The notes under the pieces were generated by a model. It was not told where the DNA came from. It searched no databases and was given only the letters and a program-made list of their open reading frames with translations. DNA of 64,000 nt from Ancistrus triradiatus. Its lineage: Eukaryota > Chordata > Actinopteri > Siluriformes > Loricariidae. Below, one piece after another: positions 23,204 to 36,900 of the stretch. The stretch is from contig JAJAGP010000360.1 in assembly GCA_025084515.1 (NCBI GenBank), positions 62,001-126,000 of the forward strand, read 5' to 3'. Made by a program: the position numbers and the translations under genes. How positions within the stretch are numbered: position 1 is the first letter of the stretch; the number at the start of each line of letters is the position of its first letter.

Positions 23204-25000
23204 TTAAACGTCTGACTCGAGGCTGGGGATTTTCTTATAGACTCGTCTATTGCTGAACTGGGAGGAGCCGAGGACCCGAGGAGCTGAGTATGCACTCGTC
23301 TTGTTGGCTACATAAGGCATGGCATGCTCTGTAATGTACAGGTCGTTGGCTATGCGCCCGTCCCTGGAACAGTACGAGGCGTTGGACCTGATGGACGACC
23401 TCAGATTGTTTTCGTTCCTGGCCTTGACAGGAGCCAGCTGACTGTAAATGTCAGATGAGCTCCGGCCGTGGACCAGGCGGGCGTCGTCCCGTATGGCCTG
23501 CATGAACGGGTTGTCCGTGGTGTGGTTGGGGTAAAGCGACTTGCTGCGCTTGCTCTCCTCCAGGTTGTGGTTGAACAGCATGGACCTGCTGCCGAACAGT
23601 TTGTCGGACTTGCCGAACAGGTTGGCGTACGAACCGTCCTCCACCAGGCGGTCCTTCTCCTTGAGGCTGACACTGCGCGCCGGCCTGTTCAGGTCCACCT
23701 CCTTGGGTTTCTCCAGCATGATGTTGTCGACGGAGTGCTGACGGCTCAGACGGAGCTTGTTCCTCTTTTGGACGTGCGGCCCGTCCGTCTGGGGCCAGTA
23801 GCGCCCGAACAGGTCGTCTTGCTGCATGCTGGGGTTGGCCATGGCCTCCTGGAGCATCTGGTCCTCGCTGATGTCGTACAGGTTGCACATGTGAACACAG
23901 GCCTCGCACCGGTTATAGGGCGACCTCATGGGGCCGTAGGGTCCGGCCGGATAGTTGGGGACCTTGGAGAGGCAGCTCCGGCAGTGGGTTTGTTTGTAGC
24001 GGTCGTTGCTTTCCTGCGGGCTCAGGTTCTTGTCCTTTAAGCCGTAATGCTTGTTGTAGACATTGTCCGGTAGTAGGTCCACGTCGCTGTGATGGAGCGG
24101 GCTGCTGTTCAGGTGAATGATGGGCTGGTCGCACTTCCTGTAATTATCATTATGATCGGAGTACATTTCGGGGAAATCCAAATCGTCGGTGGCCAGGCCT
24201 CGGCTCTCTCTGTAATGCATGGGGTCTGAGTGCAGATTCAGCTCCCGCTCTGAGTCTATGGTGTAGATCTTTTCTCGTCCTGTTCCACCCTGCTTATTTT
24301 TTAAGTAGGACAGCTCCACTGCGCTGCAATCCCTAGGGTATTTTGACGTCATCGATCTTTTTTTTAAGCTGTCCTTGGGCTTCAGGTGCTTGTTGTTCTC
24401 TGGATCCTTGAACGAGGCCGCCCTGCTCGAACAATCCGAGATGTCCGAGTGCGCCGCCTCCTCTGGCAGGTAGCGCTGGCTCTTCATGGAAAGACGAGGA
24501 TCTGCCACCAGCATGTCAGGTGTCTGGCTCTGCCTCAGAGTATCCACGGATTTCTTCCACAGGGCTCGGGGCTTGGCTGCGGTTTGAGCCGCGTCGGCGC
24601 TCATGGCCACCTCAACGGTGTTGGGGTTGGACTCATTGAGCGTGAGCGGGTGCTGGCCCTGGAAGATGTAGTTGTTCAGGTGGTCCTTGTGCCGATTCGC
24701 CAGGTATGACTGGATGTCGCTGGAGTCGGCGTAGATATCCTTCTGGGCGTAGCTGCGGTTGTCGGTGTAGACGAAGTTCCCTTTCTCTGACATCAGGTCC
24801 ATGATCATGGGTCCAGCCGAGTGCATGTAGTCAGCGCCCCGTTTGGGTGAGTTTACCCTGGAGCCACTCAGGTTGGTCATGTTGGTCATCTGCTTGGCTG
24901 ATTTGATGAGCTTCAGCATGTTAGCCTGAGGGCTGAAGTCCAGGTCAGGAGATTTCTTCTTCATGTCGATGTGGACACCATGAATACAGCTCCAAATACC
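23204..25000 (-). CDS. grin2a: grin2a terminal exon: cytoplasmic C-tail with PDZ ligand (1797 nt)
   Basis: The acceptor is tttttctcag before GGTATTTG; the exon is phase 0 and encodes 598 residues then TAA at 23204-23206. It opens with GIWSCIHGVHI, so the first ATG at 24964 is internal and not a start. Visible landmarks are GQHPLTLNESNPNTVEVAMS, LPEEAAHSDISD, the cysteine pairs HCRSC and RCEAC (equivalent to a palmitoylated cluster in mammalian GluN2A), NLYDI, SRQHSVDN (the kinase-site region), RSKSLYP and DNPF. The C-terminus is NRRVYKKIPSLESDV, a class I PDZ ligand for PSD-95-type scaffolds. It is about 30 residues shorter than my recollection of the human tail. The middle of the exon is GC-rich and is open on other frames and on the opposite strand; those are shadows. 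Confidence 0.98.
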   Translation of the reverse strand, partial: GIWSCIHGVHIDMKKKSPDLDFSPQANMLKLIKSAKQMTNMTNLSGSRVNSPKRGADYMHSAGPMIMDLMSEKGNFVYTDNRSYAQKDIYADSSDIQSYLANRHKDHLNNYIFQGQHPLTLNESNPNTVEVAMSADAAQTAAKPRALWKKSVDTLRQSQTPDMLVADPRLSMKSQRYLPEEAAHSDISDCSSRAASFKDPENNKHLKPKDSLKKRSMTSKYPRDCSAVELSYLKNKQGGTGREKIYTIDSERELNLHSDPMHYRESRGLATDDLDFPEMYSDHNDNYRKCDQPIIHLNSSPLHHSDVDLLPDNVYNKHYGLKDKNLSPQESNDRYKQTHCRSCLSKVPNYPAGPYGPMRSPYNRCEACVHMCNLYDISEDQMLQEAMANPSMQQDDLFGRYWPQTDGPHVQKRNKLRLSRQHSVDNIMLEKPKEVDLNRPARSVSLKEKDRLVEDGSYANLFGKSDKLFGSRSMLFNHNLEESKRSKSLYPNHTTDNPFMQAIRDDARLVHGRSSSDIYSQLAPVKARNENNLRSSIRSNASYCSRDGRIANDLYITEHAMPYVANKTSAYSAPRVLGSSQFSNRRVYKKIPSLESDV

Positions 25001-25255
25001 CTGAGAAAAAAAAAAAAGAAAAAACGATTATTTGAAAGTTAATAAATTAATAATATAATATAATATGATATAATATAATATAATATAATGTAATGTAATG
25101 TAATGTAATGTAATATAATATAATGTAATATAATATAATATAATATAATAACAGTAACAATAATAAAAAATAATGATATAAAAATACAAAAGAAAAAACA
25201 AAAAAAGATAATAATAACAACAATAATAGTACCAATAATAAGATAATTTTCAACT

Positions 25256-25299
<44 letters not shown>

Positions 25300-27862
25300 C
25301 ATTATTATTATTAGTAGTAGTAGTAGTAGTAGTAGTAGCAGTAGTAATAGTAGTAGTATTATACATTAATGATACATGGATAATAATAATATAACAACAA
25401 TAATGAAAAAAATATAGTATATAAGCTTTATCATTATAGCACATCCTATATCATAGTTTCTTGCTAAAGAGTCATGGCTGTTGGGTCTGTGGTGCAGTCC
25501 TGAGCAGGGGTGTCCCCTCATGACAGATACAATAATGGTAATAATGGAAGTAGGTTAAAAAAAGAATTACAGAAGAATTAAGTTTAACAAGTGTAAAATA
25601 TCATGGTGCAGAATGTCTTATGGGTGCACCTTTAGTCTGAAATGCAGCAGAATTACTGAAGTTATACAGATCTTTCTCGTGCGCTTTAATTCTGCTGTAC
25701 TGCGTAGAGTTTTGTTATAAAGCTGCAGATCAGATTTGAATCAGATTAGTAGCTAAATACCACAAATTAGTAGCAGTCAAACTCCGCACACTACCAATGG
25801 TCAGAATTCCTGCTCTTGTCCTAAATTTGCATTCTCAAAGCACCAGCAGACCTCCCTCTGATCCAAACCTCCATCAGAAATTGAAATGAAAGCAGAGGAA
25901 GGTTAATCCCAGAGCACATTTAGAAGAAAGATGAAGATCTCATCTAAAGCCCTGTATCAGCAGCTCATTTCTTCCTTCCTCCCTTAGAGACCCTGCTGCA
26001 TAAAGTACCGCTAAAGAACCAATTAGAGACGGGATGATCCCAGAATGGAACTTGTTTATAAAATCACATTAATCTGCTATCTGAATCATTTTTATTTCTA
26101 TACCTTTATTTTGGGCTAAACGTTTGTGCACTGTGATCGACCTGTTAATGATTACTGATCAGACTGACTGATTACCCTGCTGATGGTGAAGAGGAGACCC
26201 GGCTGTCCCGAGCACACTCCGGTGAAGCAGTAGCGCAGCCTCCAGTAGAACAGATGCTCCCAGACGAAGGTGATGAGGCTGAGCCCCATGGCCGTGGCCA
26301 GCATGTAGAACACTCCAGCCATGTTGTCCACATCCAGCTGACTGCTCATGACCTCGTTCTTCTCGTTGTGGCAGATCCCGGTCAGCCACTGAGCCTCCAG
26401 TTCCTCCATTTCACCTAAACACAGAGGAGGTCAGAACATCAGTCACGCAGCCATGTGGAGGAACATCATCCAACCACCAAACCAACCACACACTACATAC
26501 TGTGGGTACAGAAGAACACCAGTAACAGCTCACATCATGTTTAGGATAGGAGGTGGTGCCAACTTTCATGGTGATATGATGAAATTACATCTATTACATC
26601 AATAACGGATCATTCTGAGCAATGTGGTTTCATAACTGGTGCTGTTTCAGAGCTAGTGCTGGTTTTTTGTTTGGAGTTGATAGAGCAGGTATAAATGGAG
26701 ATAGAATAAGTTACAGAAAAAAAAAAGTTTTTATATTATGTTTTTATTAGAATAACTTCACCATTTTCGTCTTTTAAACAAATGGAAAACATTAGATTCT
26801 GCAGATTTCATCTACAGAAGGACCTGGCAGTTTAACCCATTAAAAACTTTTTTAGGGACACCATTTTACCCGAGGCCGTGTTTCTCGGGGTCCTTCACTC
26901 CTTATGTGACAGGGAACACCCAGTTGGCATTGCTACCCGAAACAGCGGATGGTCAACTCGCAATGGGCATCAGAGATTAATATTTCTACAACATTACTCA
27001 TAATTGTTAACATTTTCTGAGCTAGATTTCTATTCCTTCATGTATAAACCTGAATAATGGGAGGATTAGCTTGTAGAGAATTATAAAATCAATACTAATG
27101 AATTGTTCTGTTCCATTAGGAGTGTGAAAATATAAATTCTGATCTGCATGCTCCCGGTATTCTACTGAATTTCAGATGTAACCTTGTTAATCAGTAACCG
27201 GCTCAGTACGTCGTTACAGCTCCTCTAAAACAGCTTGTGCTGCTTAATTCTGCTTGATTTCCTCCCTCGTTTGAAACACAGAATAGATCTAAAGAATAAT
27301 TTTGGGGATCCGGGCCGAGGCCATCGTGACTCAGAGCCACATGCTGATGGAGGAAAGAATAAAGGGAATACATTAGAATATGGAAATGATGCTCAGAAAC
27401 TCTGTTTACTTCAACTGTGTGCATTAAAAATAAAGAAAGACACAGAGAGAGAAATCTGAGAGTCTGTACTGAAATTTACAGAGCTGTGTGTAATCAATTA
27501 ATCAATCAATCAATTATTCCTTTTCTACTCATCAGAGAAAGTAGTATAAGGGAAGTATATAATCCAGCAGTATATAATCCAGTTACAATAAAGTGATGCA
27601 GTAAAGCTGTAGTCAGTTTTTAATTAATAATTTAAAATACAAAAATACAAAAGAAAAACAACAAAAGATTATTTTTAACTTTAACAATAATAATAAAAAA
27701 ATAAACACATTATTATTATTATTTTTATTATTATTATCATTATTATTATTAATAATAATGATAATAATAATAATAATAATAATTAATAATAGTAATGATA
27801 ATAATAATAATAATAATAATGTATTTAATAAATAATAAAACACTAATAACAATGACAATAAC

Positions 27863-27913
<51 letters not shown>

Positions 27914-30900
27914 TGCAACAGATCCAGTGCTGAACTTTGTGTATAATTAACTGTGTCAGTGTTTATTTTTGTTAGAATTTTACCCAGATATCTTCACCTA
28001 TTCACTGTTTTAAATTTTGTAATCATTAGAAAAGATTCTTAAAAAATGGCTGAACTTAAGGTTGTTGGACAGAATTTCGTACCGTCTCCAATGATCGCTA
28101 AGATGGCCAGATCCACTTGTCGTTTCCATGGTGATCCCTTCTGCAGAGCGATGCCATAACCTGTCGTGGCAAAAATATAGCCGCTCCCGATGGTGACCAG
28201 CTTACAGCCTTCATCCCGTCCGGCCATGTAGTTCAGCACCGCCGCGTCATAGATAAACGCATCCAGCTTACTGTCAGGAGGAAACGGGCAGAGCTTCAGA
28301 CTTTTCAAATGTACAGTCAGATAGGGTTAGGTACAGCTACACCTCCAGATTTATAAACACTGTACTATAAACAGAATAAATTGATCTGCTGTATAAATAC
28401 AAAGATAACAACTGGCATGTACAAAAGATTGGCATCCCAATACAGCACACTCTTATACCTGCAAGCTGCAGCGATAAGACATGAAAAAACATAGCTTTAT
28501 TTCACCCTGCTTTCTAATGAAGGATTAACAGTGTGGAACTGTCCCATATTTGGTTCCAGTTCCTGTACTGGTGTTTGATAGAAAAGGTGGCAGGACGTCT
28601 TTGATACTCAATTCCAGACCACCAGGGTTTTGGTGCTGGAACTAAACCAACTTTTTTCTTTGTTATCAAAATTGTAGTATGGTTCTAGACTAGGAACTTG
28701 TTCCTTATTGCTTGTATTGAGTTGTGTTTTTTTAACTAAATTCTCTTTAAACTCCCTGCTTTTTCTTTCTTTAATTTCCCTTCTCTTAATGTGTTGGAGA
28801 TTTCTCCGTGTCTTTTTTATATCGTCAACTTAAAAAAAAAAAAAACACGAGTGATGATTAGTGCAGGAAGCTTTTTATAGTTTGTGTTTTTTTGTGATCA
28901 TGAACAGATTCGAATGCACTTACATAAATAATCAATCGATTCCATCCAGTCCCTGTGAGCTTTATCTCCATCATTCTCCAGCCTTTCAGTTCTATTCCAC
29001 CAGATCTTTTCTTTAATATCCATGTTTTCAGAGGCAGCCTGTTGCTCATCCTATAAGCCCTTGATGAGCTGTTCTGCCCGGCGACCGAGCTCTGATTGGT
29101 CAGCCTGATTTTAATAATGTAGAAATTAGAACAGGACCCGATTAAACATTTTATGCAGCAATGTCCCTGTTTTCAGTTTCAGAGTGGTTTGGTCCTGTAA
29201 CCAAACCAGTTGGACCCCTCCATAGAGCAAGGGAACGTTCTCGGTTTAGTAAGTGGTTCCAGTGAAGGTTTTCTCTCCACTGAACCTGAGTTGGGGAGGA
29301 GAATAGAAGCTCTGCTCTCTTGATGAGGTGGAAGCTTTCTTGAAAATGTTCAGAGCTCTGAGCAGTGGAATCTAATCCTCTTGTCACGATCCTACCATCC
29401 AAACGTCTCCATGTCGCTGTGAGACAGAACTGCTAACATGGCCAGATGTGAATCCTCCAGATCTCCTAATGAGGAACATTTGGAGCTGGGCTGAGTGAGC
29501 CGTTCTAAAGCACGTTCTATCATCTCGGTGACATTTATGGAATGTCAGACCCTCACCCACATCCAGAATCAACCTGTTCTGCAGCAGGAGGAGCAGGATG
29601 ATGGTGAGAACAGGCTGGGAATTGATAGTATGTATATAAAAATAAACTCTGTTAGCCCTCGGATATTAAGAGTCTCGCCTCAAACAGCGTGACATTCGCC
29701 TTTGTGCTTTACTGCTCACAATAATTGGCAAAAGTGCCATTTGGTGAACCCACACAATTGAGCCATTTATTTTTATAGGCCTCATTAAAAAAAGCAAAAA
29801 CATCCACACAAATCCCTTTAAACCCAAATTGGGATTTGGTTCAACGGAGGTAAGAGAGCACTCAGAACATGAGGAACGATCCTGTATGAGTTTACAGATA
29901 AACAAATAAACACACGGCAGATTATAGGAACAATTACATTACCTGAACTTTTATCAAACAGTCCCCCACATCTACCTCATTTATTAATTAAATAAGATCA
30001 TTAATGATATCATATTTCAACAGGTCTAGAAACAAACATCCTTCAAAATGAACCATGAAAAAATTATTTGTGTTATCTGTTGTTTTTTTCTGCTTCTCAA
30101 CACTTTTCACGCTTAGTGCTTTGATCAGTTACTGAAAGAACGTTCTAAATATCCTGAGCCTTAAGATCTGAGTTCACATTTGGACACAAAACAACAATAA
30201 GGACGGCAAGTGAACTGAAATGAGATGAGTCATGGCCCTCATGGAGCTGTTGAATTTTCGGTTGAATTTTTTTTTAAGATCAGCACATTTGTGTCCCAAA
30301 TCCAATCCTGTAGACGTATAGAGCACAAACGAGCATGGATCACACTTCTGCTTCAGCTATCATAGTAGCATAGTACAGTATAGAGATCTTTCTAAACCTC
30401 TGCACATAAAATCCAGAACGGCTTTATGCATGATCAGTTTTTAGTTTCTAGAGCTGTATTGATTCAAGCTTTAAAAGTAATCCTTGATTCAAAGTTTGAA
30501 GAATTTTGAGCCTCTCAGTGTTTCTCATGTAGATTTTCCCAAATGTGGTAAGTAATGAAGTATAAGTACTTTTGTACTTTACTTGATTATTTCTGTATGT
30601 TAATACTTACATTTCAGAAGAAAAATCTGGTTCCTGGTGTCTGAAAATGGTTTGATTCTGTTGTTGCTGTGGTTAGATAAAGATGATAAGGTCATTTGTT
30701 TGATTTTTTTTTTGTAGATGATTCATGTAGTTAAACTATTAAGTATCCTCAGTGTCATGGATCTCTACCTCTTACCCTCAATAACAACCTCTTACCCTCA
30801 GAGATGAAAAGGTTTTTTAGAGAAATACTTTTACTTTTTTTTTTTACTTTAAGTACATTTAGCAGCAGGTACTTTTACACTTCTACTAGAGTGTGAACTT

Positions 30901-32797
30901 TGACTGCAGCTCTGACAATGGTCCTTCATCCAGTTACAACCTAATTTATTTTGTAAACACAGATAATACAAACCCATTCTCCTAATGCTTAGAGTTTCGG
31001 GATGAACAGACCCTCATATCCTTTTCCGTGAAGCTTCAACTCTAACAGAAACCCATCACAAGGCCTCGATTAAATCGCCCAGCACACCAGCTGATAATTA
31101 TGTTCCATAAAGCATTACTAGAAATCTTATTAAGAAACTAGACCCATTGTTGTCCACAGCTGACAGATTGAAGTGTGTGATGTAGATAAACTGCTCACCC
31201 GGACTTTAGGCTAACCAGAGCGTCCGTTACTCCGGTCTGGTGGTACTTCACCATGTACTGGTGCATGTCTGGATAGTTCTTGCGGATGTTCCTCTCCGTG
31301 CTGCCATTAGGAACCGTCCCAAATCGGAAGGGTGGAGAGTAAGAGTATGGGCTCTGGAACTGGTGGACAGGAAGACAAAACAATGTGAGCTTAGTGATAT
31401 GAAAGAAACTATAGCAGATATATATGAGTAAATGCTCAAGACTTGGGGTATTCCTAAGAGTACTAGATCACTTCAGCTCTGTAACAGAGGCTCTGCTCGT
31501 ACTGCTTTGATATTCTTGCTTAAACTTTCAACCACACCCAACCTGCAAATTAATGACCGTACAAGATGTGAACAAGTGGAGGAATCTCATGTTTAACGAA
31601 GAAACCTGATCTCCAGAGCCTGGGATCGAATGAAGAAGATTTGGACTCAAACAGAGACAAACAGCCGAGGTATCAAACTGGAAAATGCACTTTAATTCCA
31701 CTTCTACAGAAGCTTTTCAGCCTCTCAACCGTGTTTTACATCCACAGCCTCCATCATGCACTCATATTTATTTTTAACAAAGCTCCACTGACCCAGGACT
31801 CCTGAGTTAAACAGGATGCTCAAGATTCCTAATCTCCAGCCACGTCGTCCTTAACCCTCCTGTCTGCTTCGTTCATGTCCGTGAGTGTGCATGCATAATC
31901 ACTCAGCAGGACTTTATCTCCACCTGATACTGCTCCAATGATTCATTATTACAATAATAATAATAAGCTTTATTTATGATGAAATCTCAGTAGGATATGT
32001 CCTCTGATCAAACTTTAAATCTAATTAATTATTAATAATTAATTAATCATTTGTTATAAGTTAAATCAGGTATAGTCACACAAACACATGGTCATATTTA
32101 CAGTTTAGTGCAAAATAAAATAAATATCACATAAGGACAAAGTTATTTGAATGATAATCCTGTAGGAGCTTTACATTAAGGTTCTGTGGTCATGTGGGGG
32201 CATCCCACAGACCCGGAAAAACTCTGAGACCCAAAAGGTGGCAGCCCCTGGCAAGGCAGAACACAGACAAACACCTCTGTCACCTTTGGCTGCCCATTAA
32301 GGACCTTGCAAATATCCTTATGAGATTGTTAATGTTAATTCTGTAATGAATCTTTACCTTGTTGTCGCTCAGTCCGGTCACCTGATCCACAAACTCCTCC
32401 TGGATCATGAAGGCAGCCAGGTTAGCTGTGTAACTGGCCAGGAAGATGACGGCGAAGAAGGCCCAAACCGACACGATGAACTTACTGGTGGTTCCTTTAG
32501 GGTTCTGCACGGGTACAGAGTTATTAAAGACCAGACCCCAGAGCAGCCACACTGCTTTCCCCATGGTGAATGAGGGGCCGTGAGGATCTGGAGACCAAAA
32601 CATAACGGGGGAACTCAATTAATACATCTAACAGAATTATGAACCAATTAACTAAAGCTTCTGTAGTTACAGAGAACACGCCTCCTACATGTGTGTTCAT
32701 AAGATCTACATAAACATACATTAATCAGGATTTAGGAAATGAAACCTCCTAGATCTGAATATTACTATTATTATTTCTGTAGATGTTGTTGTTGTTG

Positions 32798-32840
<43 letters not shown>

Positions 32841-33109
32841 TTCTGTGGATATTATTATTATTATTAGTAGGAGTAGTAGTATTTAGTTTTACTAATCTAA
32901 CAAGCAGATGAATTTTATTATTTCCTTTTTTCTTTGGGTGAAAGTTGATGATGGCTGATTGAGGGTTCGAGGGTTCTGCCCCACCGGCTGCAGTGCAGGA
33001 GAAACTAATTTTATGTGAATTTATGTTCTGTTAGAGAATTGGGTTCGATCAATGAGCAGGCAGAAAATACATCAAACAGACAGGACCATCTATAATATAT
33101 TTACTCACC

Positions 33110-33180
<71 letters not shown>

Positions 33181-33875
33181 GCAGAAAGAGACAGATTAGT
33201 ACACAGCTTACTGTACACATCACAGTGTTCCATACACAGTGTAACACAGCATCACACAGAAACATGGGAAACTGAAACAAATTAAAAATAAAATATAAAC
33301 AAATAATTGTAGATAGAATAGAAAGAAAGGAAAAAGGTAAGGAAAACAAGGGACAGCAGACAGCAAACATGATAAAAATCATAAGGAACAGGACACTAGA
33401 GAAAGAAAAACAAAAGGAGAATTTTAGATAGATTGGATTGAATTGATCAAATAAATATAAAACAGGTAAAAGAGGAAAGAGATGAAGAATGGAACAAACT
33501 GAGGGAGAAATGTGGAGAGAGATCCAGTTCATTTTAAAAAGCAGTGAAATGTCAAAGCTATGATAGAGAGGAACAATAAAACCATGATTTAGTGCTAAGA
33601 GCAATGGAATAATGGAGAAAAGAAGGAAACGGAAATGACACAAACAAGAAAAACATCTAAAAGATAGAAATCATTTCAGGAAGAAGCTAAAGGAACAAAA
33701 ACATAAATTCAGAATAAACAATAACATAAAATGTAGGAAAGAAAGAACAGTGGGAAGAAGACACACAGCTAAAGATGTATTACAATTAAATGATTTTAAT
33801 AAAATTTAATGAATAATGAATACTTCAAAACAGTACTTTTCAACTTTTAACAATGTTTAAAACATTTTTGACTCT

Positions 33876-33913
<38 letters not shown>

Positions 33914-36900
33914 TGAATCTAGTTTTAGCTACGTTATTAAAGAAATAAATAAGTAACATTGAACCAGTAATATTTGAGCCTGTTTTATTTTATTATTGAT
34001 AAAACATTCAGGTTATCTGATGAGAGTTGGATGGTGAGGGCGTCACTCGGTGGTACCTTTGCCCTGTGCCAGGTTCCTGTTGAACCCCAGAGGGCTGATG
34101 TACTCGAACATGAAGACGGCCATGGCTGTGACCAGCAGCAACATGACGAACATCATGACCCAGACCGAGGCACTGAACGGTTCTACAGTCAGACAGAGAG
34201 AGAAATAATCAGAAAATTACTTACAGTCTGTACGCTGATGGTTTCGGTGTCCATGTGATCAGATCTACTTCCTAAAGAGCTGGAGTTTGTAGTTCAGTAA
34301 TTACAGACTGTAGTACATTGTTTGGCTACATATTTTATCCCTTTTCACCCTGTTGTTCAGCGGTCAAAACCAACACAGATCAGGTATTATCTGGATGGTG
34401 AATCATTCTCAGTGCTCCAGCAGCACTGCTGTGTCTGAGCCACTCGTACCAGCACAACCCAAAATCTTGTGAAAATCCACGTTTTAAAGATCAGACCTGC
34501 ATTTGATCTAAAATCTGATCTGATTGCTGTTTATCCTGTATTATGAGCCGAGCGGGATTGAACCCAGGTGTCTGTCAAAATCTAACATGTTACCCAGAAA
34601 CGCTGAGGGTGAAACGGTTCCGTTGCTGCGCGACACCATCACGCTGATCCCGGTTTCTACAAAGGGAACGGAGAAATCGATGACCTCCGAGCGCTCCTCA
34701 TTGATCGTCAGAGAGCCCACGGCCATGATGGCTTTCTTATACACCACCTGCAGAGAGACACAACAGCTTTACACACACACATTCACACAGAGTAACACAC
34801 ACACACACATGCACACATGCACACACACACCCTAACACACTGAGAGCTCATTTAGTCTCATTTCATCACCCGCTGGAGCTGGATGTGGCCACTTTGGTCT
34901 CAAATTGAATAAATAGCAAATCTTTTTACAAGCAGACGCCGTCTGTCGCCGAATTACTTCCAGAAATAGAGGAATGGGTTCTACTTTCAGAGCTCCGGCG
35001 CTGTTATTAGATCTTTATTTTGATCTTCGTGTCAGGAACCTGTCAGGAAGCTAAAGTCTGCTTTCTATAATTTTAATATTAGAAGCAGCCGTTAAAAGTA
35101 ACTGAGCCTACGGATTCTCTGGGCCTTATTTAAAGTTAAATAGCAGAACATCGTACAATATCGTGGACTATAGATAAAGAAAGCTGCAGAATTACAACAG
35201 AATTAAATCTCATCAGACATTAAACATAGAGCTCAGATCATCTTGATCTGAAATTCCTGAAGGAACTATATGTGTGTGGTATTGTATGTGTGTTTTTGTT
35301 TTTTCGATTTCAGGTAAAATTATTTGATAAAGATTTTGTCGGTTTAAATTCTATTCTGAACATTCCACCAATGCATTCCTATGGGAGATTTTAAATTTTT
35401 AAACTTAAATCTATTATAAACAATAAATCAGATCGACTCCCAACCACACAGCGCCCCCCACAGCGTGATTATCTACGTAACGGTGTTTGAACCGTGTCTG
35501 TACATTAAATGGTTCTAGCCGGATTAATCACAGACATGTATGGAGATAACTCTGGAGGTGCTGACCTCTCCCACCATGCCATTCCAGACGTTGTTGATCT
35601 TCTTGCCGTGCTTCCCGTTGGTCACCAGGTATAGGTCATAGGTGAACTTGACGTTCCTGGCGATCTTTTTGAGGATGTCGATACAGAAACCCTTACAGCA
35701 CTTTTTGATGTAGGTTCCTCCTCCCTCGGTGGTGTTACTGATGAGAGACGAGACCAATTAGAGCAAAATCCAAAAACTCAGAGTGCTCTGGGTATTAGCA
35801 GCAGAATCAGGGCAGAGGAACAGCTCCAAAAAATCTCACATTATAAGATAATGTGATAATAATAAACGAGGCTCTGTTCAATATCTATAAGATAAACTGG
35901 CCTGTACTGGAAACCAATAGTCTTTATAAATACCCGTCTCATCATCCACATTTATAGTAATACTTGATTTGGTGTCAAACCTCCAAGCAAAGATCTTAAG
36001 AAAGAAAATCTTCTTAAATGTCTGTTTTTCTTAACTTTCTTCCTAAGAAAAACATTAAGAACATTTTTCTTAACTTAACTTTTTCTTAAAAGCAATTCTA
36101 AGAACAAGTGGTATTCTTGTAAAAATAACGTTCTTGAATGTTTTCTTAACCTTACAATAGAATCACACTCGTATGTAAGAGTCGAACAAGGAAAGCATTG
36201 AAATTTAAAACTTTAAACAGTTTAGTTTTTGGAAATCAGGATGATTTTTTCCGGTTACCTTTTTCTTCCTGTATTTCTTGTTTGCCAATTTGTTTGAACC
36301 CTTGGTTTGATGCTTTTCCTCTTAGCAGATTAAACCAAATAACATTAAACACAAAACTGTCTCGCTCCGTATAGCGTAAGCTCTAAAATGTAACGTAGCC
36401 TACGTAAGAAAACTATGAAGATTTTCTTAAGACAATATATCAGAACTTCTTAAGTTTTTTGAGAATTGCATTTAAGAACATTTTTGTGAACTTCTCAGTG
36501 TTTGTCATAAGAACCTTCGCAAGTTTTTTCTTAAGAAAGCTTTTCTGAATCCGACCCCAGATTTATAAACCTGAAGTTTAGCTTTTAGGTCACCTTTTTT
36601 CTGTGTTTTTATCCAACATTTAAGGTTGTTCTTTTAAGGTTCTGGCCACTCTTGATGTATTATTGGTTTAATCTTGTGTCTGTTTTGTAACTAGCAGCAT
36701 CTGGTCGTTAAAACACACTGCATAAATACTAATGTCTTTAGTCTGACAGTTTAAACATGAGATTGTTTAATAGTTCTCGATCTAAAATCATTGCTCTTCA
36801 TCTAAAGTCTTTCCAAAATACTGTAGTCCAAACACAGTCAGTGAGTACTGAAGTGATCAGGATTATAAAATTCAGATCTGTATTGATCTGATAGTCAGTC

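Noticed and set aside
23468..24040. 190-codon plus-strand ORF opposite the grin2a C-tail exon
   Set aside because: It is antisense to a strongly conserved coding exon and arises from its GC-rich codon use. It has no domain, promoter or splice evidence.
24962..24964. ATG as the start of a separate C-tail protein
   Set aside because: The open frame continues upstream to a good acceptor at 25001, giving the GluN2A sequence GIWSCIHGVHI. The ATG is an internal Met codon.
29060..29700. Possible transposon in the S2 intron
   Set aside because: No terminal repeats or transposase motifs could be recognised. It was left as unique intron sequence.
33101..33643. 180-codon minus-strand ORF
   Set aside because: It is intronic and hydrophobic low-complexity sequence, and its end is a (TG)n/(AG)n microsatellite. 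There is no family resemblance.
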